The translations under genes were made by a program, and so were the position numbers. Below are positions 32,706 to 39,625 of a DNA stretch of 43,550 nt, one piece after another. A model generated the notes under the pieces. That model had not been told where the DNA came from and ran no database searches. It worked only from the letters and a program-made list of their open reading frames with translations. How positions within the stretch are numbered: position 1 is the stretch's first letter; each line of letters begins with the position of its first letter. Where the stretch lies: positions 1 through 43,550 of IMG/VR virus record IMGVR_UViG_3300037189_032011; one strand, 5' to 3'. This DNA comes from a virus.

Positions 32706-35700
32706 ATGAAAACATATACCAGTGACCTCACTTCTAAACCAGATTGGCTCGGAACCTATGGTGAAGCAACCGGCAAAACCCTAGATACCGACTTTGGCTT
32801 TGGTCCTGATGGTATGTATTTCGTTGGGAGTGCTGGAGAAGAAGCCCCAGTTACTGGATATAGTGTGAGAACTAATTTTAATATACTAGGGCATCAAGCT
32901 TGTGAAGTCATTTTCACTGTTAATCATAGCATTTGCTCGGATCAAGGTATATGTTTTTATAATGATGGGCAATCACCAAACTGGAATTGGAATCCAGATT
33001 CTTCAAGAATAGCATTTCAAATAAATTGCCCAGTGCCTTTTCTTTACGGAACAAATAAATTTGTAAATAATGATGGTGAGCATTATGGAAATTCCACAGT
33101 CCAATCAGGTTCTGAGGTTCTAGGGAATGGCATCTATACCTTTAAGGTCACCTACAACCCAGTAGCCAGAACCGTCACTGCCGTCACCTATGAAGGCGAT
33201 GACACCTTAGGAACTGTTCTTGACACCATAGTATTGCATGAGAAATTGATGGATGGCGGTTCTTACAGAATTGGATTTGATGCTGACTATGATGAAGGCA
33301 CGGCGTACTTCAAGGGCGTCATGATCAACATTTATGAAGCAAATGGTGCCTCGGACGACACAGAATTAAATGCACAGCTTGCTGGTCTCAAGACCGGTTA
33401 TTCTCAAATTACGGATCTTGTTGAGGGTCCATTTTTGTTCTCAGACGACGCTGACATAGACATGGGAGAAGGAAATCCAGATGGAGATGGAGTAGATCCC
33501 AACTTCTTTGAATTGGGATTTGGCAGTGCAATATGCATCCAAGATGATGGCAACATTGTGGTTGCTGGATATTCTGGGAACGCTGACTTATCAAAAAGTA
33601 CTAGAAGAATAGATGTTTCTGGCAAAGAAGACGAATCGTTTAGTCCTCCTGTTTTTAATGCTCCATTAACTAGTGTTGTTCAGATGAGTGATGGAAGATT
33701 AGTTGTGGGTGGTTTGTTTACTAGCTTTGAAAGGTTTGACGGGCCATCTAACAGTGGAAGCTGGAGTCCCACCATAGACGGCAACCTAGTAAATATTGGA
33801 GGAATGGTTTGCTTAAATCCGGACGGATCAATAAGCAAAAGAGATGGTGGAGATATTGGTTTTGAAGACAGAGCCATAAGTGGCGTCCCCGTATCTGTTT
33901 ATACCATAAAATTACTAGGCGATGATAGCGTTTTGGTAGGAGGACATTTTACTCATTATGACGATGTAGAATCCCCTTATTTGGCAAAAATAGATAGCGA
34001 TGGAGTTATAGATGAAGTTTTTGCCGCCAATATTTTAAGCCTAGGTTTGAGTGATTCTGTATCCGCAATTACTGTTGATGATAGTGGAAAAATACTAATT
34101 GGGGGCGGATTTACAAAAGGAATCGCTAGGCTCAACGGCGATGGATCTTTGGACAATTCTTTTGATCCGGGAGCTGGTTTCACTGGCAATTTCCAGAATA
34201 CTGGGGTTTTTGCGATACTTCCATTATCAAGCGGAAAGATATTGGTTGGACATTCCGGCTCAGATTATGACGGGTCATCTTGTAACCGTGGACTGGCAAG
34301 ATTGAACAGTGACGGATCCTTGGACAACACATACGCCCCGGACCTTTACGGGTCTGATGGATTTGGAGTTGTGCTTGCCATTGCCCAACAACAAGATGGA
34401 AAGGTGCTTGTCGGCGGATCTTTTGCAGCATTCGAGGGAGGCAGTCTTAACAAAATAGTCAGATTGAATACTGACGGTTCTTTGGATGAAAGCTTTAGCA
34501 ACGGATTTGGCTTTACTCCTGCTGGTTACAATTGGGGTCCCGTAACACAGGATATTAAATTAGATTCAGTTGAAAACATATATGTAGCTGGAAGCTTTAC
34601 TGACTACAACCACGCCGCAAGATTTCATTACGCCAAGTTGAATACAAATGGGGTGCTGCAAGAGTGGAGCGTTCTGCCTGCTTTCAAGCAGATGGGAATA
34701 AATGATGGCATGGACGACATGTACGACGGAGCAAATTATTTAAATACTAATCTGACGCTTCCTTATCTTTACATTAAGTGCTATGGAGGCAATAATATTG
34801 TCAGCGGCGGCGAGGGAGCTTGTGGGTGTCCCGAACCAGGGGTTATTTGCGGACTCAACACTAACAGCAGCATACCTTCTACTCACACTCAAGCATGGGA
34901 TGATGATCCAGAACAAGATTTCTATGATCCAGATTTGGATGAGCACAGATATCTTCCTGTTTGCGACAGCCGTGTTATGGTCGGGGATGGATATTTCGGT
35001 GAAGGCAGCAGCTACTTCACAGCTATGTTTCCCGGCATGTTCGTGCTTGTGGCAAACAATATCAACATCACGCAGTTTTCAATAACCGGCAATATAGGCA
35101 CGGATGGAGATGGTGTCGATGCAGTTGATATCTATCCAATAAATGCTGGTGGTAACACTTACACCGCCTATTTTAAAACTAATTATGGTGCTGGTGATCC
35201 TTCGATAAACCACATCATAATCGTTGATGGCAATGGAGATGGAATTGATCAGTTTTACGATCCAACTTCTAGAGGTGACGAGCATTGTATCACCGGGCTT
35301 GAGGGCAAGACAAAACTCTTTTTTCTTTGTGTGGGCAAGGCCGATGCAGTGGCAATGACAACCGAAGAGGCAAAAGCTATTGCAGCTAAGTTCTTGGAAA
35401 TAATAGGGCTAGGTACTAATGAGTGCAGCACAGCAACATATGAATTGGATTTGAGTCCAGATAATCCTGATAAGTATCCAAACTATAGGTTTGATGGTGA
35501 GGGCAACATGGATACTTCATTAGTGATTGACCCGATAACCGGCAAACGTGTTTCTACCCAAAGAACTGGTTATTTTGAAATTGTTGATAGTTGCGGAAAC
35601 AGAAAAGTTGTTTCAAACAAAGACGGAGAAAGTTTTGGAGAAGTTCCTAAAACTTGGGCCGATGCACTTGGTTCAATTATAAAAGCTGCCCCAGAAGTCA

Positions 35701-36332
35701 AAGATATTCGCATACTAATTAATAATAATTATGTTGATTATGTAGAAAATGTTCAAAATAGTTGGTCTGAGGCAAATAACCTTATGGCTTTTATGGACAG
35801 TGTCAGTATCTCTTACACAACATTTACAGATGTTAGCGAATCAAGTTTCTCCAGTTTATCTGAAGGATTTTTATTGATACCTGAGATAGAAGAAGAGGAT
35901 TTAAATCCCGATCTCACCAGTGGAGCTAGATCTGCTATCGCAAGTTTTGTTGCCAATGGCGGAACGCTAATTATGTTTCATCCAAGCAATGGCGATGTGC
36001 CAGAAGTGTTAAATGCGGTTTTTGGCTTTAGTTTAGATTCTAACGGTGCAGATGAACCAATCAACTTAACACAGGGTGGGGCAATGCTTTTTCCTGAGGC
36101 TAGCTCTACACTCGATGATCTTAGTGCTACGTCATCGATAAACACAAGCACTTTACCACAAGATGCAGTTGTTATTTATCAAGGAGATGGAGAAAATCAA
36201 TCAGTAGTAACCATGATTCCTTATGGATTTGGCAAGATATATATTCTAGGCTGGGATTGGTACAATGCTCTACCTATTGGCGAAGAAGACGGTGGTTGGA
36301 ATCCTTTGCTTGAATCAATACTAAAATCTTAA
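32706..36332 (+). CDS. Large delta-60 beta-propeller adhesin-like protein
   Basis: The 1208-residue protein has four visible parts. Residues 1-220 form a lectin/LamG-like beta domain (GYSVRTNFNILG, GSYRIGFDADYDEGTAYFKG). Residues about 235-660 hold delta-60 repeats (GKILIGGGFTKGIARLNGDG). Residues about 720-905 are the domain shared with the minus-strand paralog (SSIPSTHTQ, YFGEGSSYFTAMFPGMFVLV, TQFSITGNIG). The C-terminal part (about 995-1208) resembles a GATase1/ThuA-like Rossmann fold (SFVANGGTLIMFHPSNG, YGFGKIYILGWDWYNA). A role as a tail-fibre or baseplate adhesin is inferred. A Shine-Dalgarno AGGAG precedes ATG. Confidence 0.7.
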   Translation: MKTYTSDLTSKPDWLGTYGEATGKTLDTDFGFGPDGMYFVGSAGEEAPVTGYSVRTNFNILGHQACEVIFTVNHSICSDQGICFYNDGQSPNWNWNPDSSRIAFQINCPVPFLYGTNKFVNNDGEHYGNSTVQSGSEVLGNGIYTFKVTYNPVARTVTAVTYEGDDTLGTVLDTIVLHEKLMDGGSYRIGFDADYDEGTAYFKGVMINIYEANGASDDTELNAQLAGLKTGYSQITDLVEGPFLFSDDADIDMGEGNPDGDGVDPNFFELGFGSAICIQDDGNIVVAGYSGNADLSKSTRRIDVSGKEDESFSPPVFNAPLTSVVQMSDGRLVVGGLFTSFERFDGPSNSGSWSPTIDGNLVNIGGMVCLNPDGSISKRDGGDIGFEDRAISGVPVSVYTIKLLGDDSVLVGGHFTHYDDVESPYLAKIDSDGVIDEVFAANILSLGLSDSVSAITVDDSGKILIGGGFTKGIARLNGDGSLDNSFDPGAGFTGNFQNTGVFAILPLSSGKILVGHSGSDYDGSSCNRGLARLNSDGSLDNTYAPDLYGSDGFGVVLAIAQQQDGKVLVGGSFAAFEGGSLNKIVRLNTDGSLDESFSNGFGFTPAGYNWGPVTQDIKLDSVENIYVAGSFTDYNHAARFHYAKLNTNGVLQEWSVLPAFKQMGINDGMDDMYDGANYLNTNLTLPYLYIKCYGGNNIVSGGEGACGCPEPGVICGLNTNSSIPSTHTQAWDDDPEQDFYDPDLDEHRYLPVCDSRVMVGDGYFGEGSSYFTAMFPGMFVLVANNINITQFSITGNIGTDGDGVDAVDIYPINAGGNTYTAYFKTNYGAGDPSINHIIIVDGNGDGIDQFYDPTSRGDEHCITGLEGKTKLFFLCVGKADAVAMTTEEAKAIAAKFLEIIGLGTNECSTATYELDLSPDNPDKYPNYRFDGEGNMDTSLVIDPITGKRVSTQRTGYFEIVDSCGNRKVVSNKDGESFGEVPKTWADALGSIIKAAPEVKDIRILINNNYVDYVENVQNSWSEANNLMAFMDSVSISYTTFTDVSESSFSSLSEGFLLIPEIEEEDLNPDLTSGARSAIASFVANGGTLIMFHPSNGDVPEVLNAVFGFSLDSNGADEPINLTQGGAMLFPEASSTLDDLSATSSINTSTLPQDAVVIYQGDGENQSVVTMIPYGFGKIYILGWDWYNALPIGEEDGGWNPLLESILKS

Positions 36333-36342
36333 AGGAGAATGA

Positions 36343-36516
36343 ATGTTTAATTTATATGTAGAAACTACAAAGCTTGGAAAATTACGAGAGCTTTTGAATG
36401 AGGTAAACTCAAACTACAGAGTAGGCGAAAAAAATGAGCAAGGCTCTGTAACTACTTTAAAATTTAAAAGTCAAGAAGAATTGGATAAAGCAAGCGAAAT
36501 TTTAAAAAAAATATAA
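36343..36516 (+). CDS. Small unknown protein, 57 residues
   Basis: AAAGGAG at 36331-36337 begins in the stop codon of the large delta-60 gene and precedes this ATG by five bases. The product MFNLYVETTKLGKLRELLNE... is helical and charged with an alternating C-terminal half ending in SEILKKI. No family is recognised. The good ribosome site and tight spacing support that it is real and cotranscribed with the gene above. Confidence 0.6.
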   Translation: MFNLYVETTKLGKLRELLNEVNSNYRVGEKNEQGSVTTLKFKSQEELDKASEILKKI

Positions 36517-36531
36517 ACTTTATAATTAAAC

Positions 36532-37362
36532 TTATAGAGTTTTGCCTTTGTTACCAGGAATCTTCATGCTTGGACGTTCTACGTTTGCTTGTCCTTTAGC
36601 GAATTCACCTGGCCCGTAAAGATAAAGATCAGCAGGAATTTTACCGCCTAAAGTTCTTGCTACATTATTGATGTTCTTAGGTAAGTCATCATAAAAATGG
36701 ATTTCTTCAGGTTGTTCTGGGGCTACTTTATTATATAAAATATTTCCTTTGTCTCCACCTGTTGTTCCGACTATGCCCAAAGATGGTGCTGCTCCTTGTT
36801 TGCTTAAAAAGTTATGTATATCTTTTTTGTTAGTTGGCTCTAATTCTTTTCCATGAATTGATTTACCTTTTCCTTCGCCTCTTCTAGCTGTCAAAACCAT
36901 TGTATCAGCACCAGAAGCGTTAGCTTTTTTAATTTTATCAATAGTTTGTTTAATCGGAACCACAGTATTTTGATTTACTCCGAATGACGCAGTGAAATCT
37001 ATGAGTACGTTTGGTCCAGTTGGACTTGGTTCGGACATTCCTGTTATAGATTCTTTTCCGGGATAGTTTGTTTGTATTTTTGCTAATCCGCTAGAGCTAA
37101 CATATGCAGCATATCCCCCTCTAGAAGGAACGGGCTCTACTGATTTACCGTGTGGTCCTTTAATGAGTTCGTTACTCTTCAAACCATTTTGGTTAAGCCA
37201 TTGTAGGACTTCTTGTTCTGATTTGTGTGCTGCTTGTCCATCATTAAAGAACATGACTATATTCGGGCTATCAGTTACAGCTATGGTATCATCAAAGTCA
37301 AAAACATGAGCTTGCTTTTCTGGAGCAGCTTCTTCCCTAATTAGCCATTCCTTGAAATTCAT
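36532..37362 (-). CDS. HAD-superfamily phosphatase-like protein with capsid-targeting-like N-terminus
   Basis: I start at ATG 37362 because it forms an ATGA overlap with the stop of the upstream ParB-like gene. The 276-residue product begins MNFKEWLIREEAAPEKQ, a capsid-targeting-like peptide with an I-x-E site. HAD motif I is VFDFDDT (Asp22, Asp24), motif II is MVLTARRG and a late acidic motif is HFYDDLPKNINN. All are consistent with a phosphatase or nucleotidase fold. An internal HAD protein could be ejected into the host with DNA. Polynucleotide 3'-phosphatase relatives share the fold, but the substrate is unknown. Confidence 0.65.
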   Translation of the reverse strand: MNFKEWLIREEAAPEKQAHVFDFDDTIAVTDSPNIVMFFNDGQAAHKSEQEVLQWLNQNGLKSNELIKGPHGKSVEPVPSRGGYAAYVSSSGLAKIQTNYPGKESITGMSEPSPTGPNVLIDFTASFGVNQNTVVPIKQTIDKIKKANASGADTMVLTARRGEGKGKSIHGKELEPTNKKDIHNFLSKQGAAPSLGIVGTTGGDKGNILYNKVAPEQPEEIHFYDDLPKNINNVARTLGGKIPADLYLYGPGEFAKGQANVERPSMKIPGNKGKTL

Positions 37363-38435
37363 TTTTTGATACCGGCTAAAATCGCCCATTCATTGAGATT
37401 AGGACCATTATAATCTGTGTGAGCTACTTGTCTCTGAGGTTGTTGTTGTGGAAACTTTTGAACAGTCTGCTGTTTATTTTGCTGATTTGGTAAATTTGCC
37501 CCAACATTAATCTGCCCAGTTCCTGGTGCATTCATATTTGCACCAACATTTTGTTGGTTTGCATTTGGAGTTGCCACAGCATTTCCTGAGTTATTTGGTG
37601 TTGCTTGAACATTTGCTCCAACATTTTGATTTGTAGCACCAGCAGCTATTAAAGTATTATTGCTTAGAGGAACATTCCAGTCTATTTCCCCGCTCATTAG
37701 TTTTTTTATAACATCATCTATTTCTTGTTTATTTTTGACCACAGGCATATCTACTCTTTCAGGAGCATCTGGGTGTCTATCTGTTGGAAGCTTTTGAGCG
37801 TTTCCAATCATAACTTGTTTTCCATTGTCTAAATTGCCTCCACCAAGTTTAGTTAAAGATGCAACAACTTCTTCTGCACTTAAATTTGGCCATTGATCTG
37901 TTCCATTTTGAATAAATTGTTCGAGTACTTGCGGAACCGATGCGGCAAATTGTTTAATATCACCTTTTCCTGGATTTCCTGCTCTTCCTTTTGATTTTGT
38001 CCAAAGGTTTAACGCAGTTGTCAAATTAGAAGCTGGAAGTCCCACTCTAGCAACTTTAACGGATGCTGAGGGGTCTATGAGTATTCTGGCTGCCCATCTA
38101 TGATGTCCGTCCATTATGTAATTATCACTTGAAACTATTGCTTCCATATCATTTAGGTCTGGTTTTCCATCTCTTAAAAAACCTAGTGCAAAAGCAACTG
38201 CTTTTGAAGGAATTACTTCTTTTTGCATGGGTTTTAAACTACCAACCGCTACAGGGTCATCAATTTTTGCAGTCGGCGCAGCATCCTTGTTTTGATTAGG
38301 GGGATCGCTGTCGGCAGTTCCTTGTGTCACAGCTACTTTAGCTAGTTCAGGGGTTATCTTGCTCAAAGGAGCAGGTTTGTTTGTGCCTAGTTCTGCTAGT
38401 TCTAAAATGTTCCACATCTGTAAAAAACTTTTCAT
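37359..38435 (-). CDS. ParB-like nuclease-domain protein, possible head-internal
   Basis: The 358-residue protein contains IMDGHHRWAARILID (near residue 108-122), the D-G-H-H-R-W-A core of the ParB/Srx-like N-terminal domain. The N-terminus is MKSFLQMWNILELAELGTN, with overlapping L-x-E sites (ILE, LAE), like the capsid-targeting peptides of nearby minus-strand genes. The rest of the N-terminal 100 residues and a 90-residue Asn/Gln-rich segment (NQNVGANVQATPNN, 265-345) are low complexity. GGAGGT precedes ATG. It is coupled to the HAD gene by ATGA. The ParB fold may be a DNase or CTPase; which one is not decidable here. Confidence 0.65.
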   Translation of the reverse strand: MKSFLQMWNILELAELGTNKPAPLSKITPELAKVAVTQGTADSDPPNQNKDAAPTAKIDDPVAVGSLKPMQKEVIPSKAVAFALGFLRDGKPDLNDMEAIVSSDNYIMDGHHRWAARILIDPSASVKVARVGLPASNLTTALNLWTKSKGRAGNPGKGDIKQFAASVPQVLEQFIQNGTDQWPNLSAEEVVASLTKLGGGNLDNGKQVMIGNAQKLPTDRHPDAPERVDMPVVKNKQEIDDVIKKLMSGEIDWNVPLSNNTLIAAGATNQNVGANVQATPNNSGNAVATPNANQQNVGANMNAPGTGQINVGANLPNQQNKQQTVQKFPQQQPQRQVAHTDYNGPNLNEWAILAGIKK

Positions 38436-38455
38436 GATACCTCCAAAAACTTTAA

Positions 38456-38463
38456 CTTATATA
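38456..38463 (-). promoter_or_regulatory. Late promoter-like element, minus strand
   Basis: TATATAAG on the minus strand, about 20 bases before the ATG at 38435, with GGAGGT between. Confidence 0.45.
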
Positions 38464-38533
38464 TTGTTCGACATCTAAATTTATATTTTATAATGTTGCT
38501 TAAAATTTTGTTGCAATCTTCGTCAAAACTGTT

Positions 38534-38881
38534 ATGATTGATGTTTTCGTTAGGGGTCAGCAAATGAAATGTATTAGTCTTGGTGGCAGCGATTTAAATG
38601 TTTGGTTTGAAAGAGTTCAGTCCAAGTTCTCTCCAGAAGAAACTACGATCTTACATGACACAAGAGAATGCAATGAAGAGGCTAGAAAGTTAATCTGGAA
38701 TGATTTTCAAAAGAGATCTATCAAAATTGCATCCATAGAAGATGCTTCTGTTGCTCAAGAAATTTATGAAAAGAATACAATTAAAAATTCTGAATTAATT
38801 GCAGTGAATATTATTTTTCCTAGTTTGCATGGTAATATAAACTGCAAAATAGGAAATGAATATAAAAATATTCGTTTTTAA
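38534..38881 (+). CDS. Unknown small protein, start uncertain
   Basis: The frame gives 115 residues from ATG 38534. A second ATG at 38564 (MKCISLGG) has an AGGGG stretch seven bases upstream and may be the real start, giving 105 residues. The product is a mixed alpha/beta sequence (SDLNVWFERVQ, KRSIKIASIEDASVAQEIYEK) with no motif I recognise and no signal peptide. It is followed after 14 bases by a small lipoprotein gene, so the two may be cotranscribed. Confidence 0.45.
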   Translation: MIDVFVRGQQMKCISLGGSDLNVWFERVQSKFSPEETTILHDTRECNEEARKLIWNDFQKRSIKIASIEDASVAQEIYEKNTIKNSELIAVNIIFPSLHGNINCKIGNEYKNIRF

Positions 38882-38895
38882 AAACTAAATAAAGT

Positions 38896-39057
38896 ATGAA
38901 AATACTATTACTTTTAATTTGTCTATTATTTATTGGATGCAAGCCTGTTTGCGAATGTATGAATCCAAATTGTGGTCCTTCATGTCGCAATCAGTGTGAT
39001 GGTGTCAGATGTGTTCCTGGCGAGCCTTGTTGTGAAAAGTGCATTTGTAAAAAATAG
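38896..39057 (+). CDS. Cys-rich mini-lipoprotein, 53 residues
   Basis: The product MKILLLLICLLFIGCKPVC... has a signal peptide with a FIGC lipobox (Cys15). The 38-residue mature chain holds ten more cysteines, as CEC, CGPSC, CC and CIC clusters, probably disulfide-bonded or metal-binding in the envelope. No clear Shine-Dalgarno site is seen, only AT-rich sequence (ctaaataaagt) before the ATG. Tiny phage lipoproteins of this size can act at the periplasm, for example in exclusion. This is inference. Confidence 0.65.
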   Translation: MKILLLLICLLFIGCKPVCECMNPNCGPSCRNQCDGVRCVPGEPCCEKCICKK

Positions 39058-39059
39058 AT

Positions 39060-39518
39060 TTAATTTTCCCATACCACTATGGCTATGTTTTCTTGTGTAG
39101 GTATTACTAAACTTGCACCGGGAAATTCGTTTGGAAAATAAGTTGCATATTTCATTCCATCTAATTTCTTTAAGAAAACTCTACAAACAACTTTATTGCC
39201 AATACTTAATAGTTTTTTTACTAAATCTAGGCTGGTTAAATTTATAACACCATCGCCAATAAAAGCTTCTGCTTCGTTTGTAATACAAAACCAGTCATTT
39301 TTTATGACTGGTTTTGTTTGTTTTATAGGATTGGCATCAACCATAAAGTCACAAAGAGGTTGTAAGTCTTTTGTCATTCCAAGAAGACAAATTGGTCCGT
39401 ATCCACGAATGTGATGTTTGTATATTTCAATTTCATATTTATTCGGAGCTAAAGGAGGAACAACATTCTGCCAATGAGCTGTGTCCTCTAACATTTTATT
39501 TTTAACATGCTCTTCCAT
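39060..39518 (-). CDS. Unknown protein, possible SAM methyltransferase-like fold
   Basis: The 152-residue protein has GPICLLGMTKDLQPLCDFMV near residues 41-60 and FIGDGVINL around 86-94, which resemble motif I and a later strand of class I SAM-dependent methyltransferases, but it is much shorter than a full enzyme and the match is weak. A 14-bp inverted repeat lies inside the coding sequence (39285-39317). No Shine-Dalgarno site is visible. If a methyltransferase, the target is unknown. Confidence 0.4.
   Translation of the reverse strand: MEEHVKNKMLEDTAHWQNVVPPLAPNKYEIEIYKHHIRGYGPICLLGMTKDLQPLCDFMVDANPIKQTKPVIKNDWFCITNEAEAFIGDGVINLTSLDLVKKLLSIGNKVVCRVFLKKLDGMKYATYFPNEFPGASLVIPTQENIAIVVWEN
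39285..39317. other. 14-bp perfect inverted repeat inside a coding sequence
   Basis: Bases 39285-39298 and 39304-39317 are perfect reverse complements with a five-T loop. Stems of this length are unusual inside coding sequence. It has little GC (a CCAGTC core), so it is not a classical terminator. Confidence 0.7.
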
Positions 39519-39523
39519 ACCAA

Positions 39524-39531
39524 TATATAAT
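39524..39531 (+). promoter_or_regulatory. Late promoter-like element upstream of the collagen-like fibre gene
   Basis: TATATAAT lies 95 bases before the fibre ATG. A second candidate, TATATAAC, lies at 39615-39622, only three bases before the ATG. No Shine-Dalgarno site is seen before that ATG. Confidence 0.35.
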
Positions 39532-39625
39532 ACAAATAATTTACTTTATTTTTTAGGTAAATAACTTTGTCTTAGATTTAGCCGTTTTACTTTAAAAACA
39601 GCCCACCCAGACAATATATAACCAT

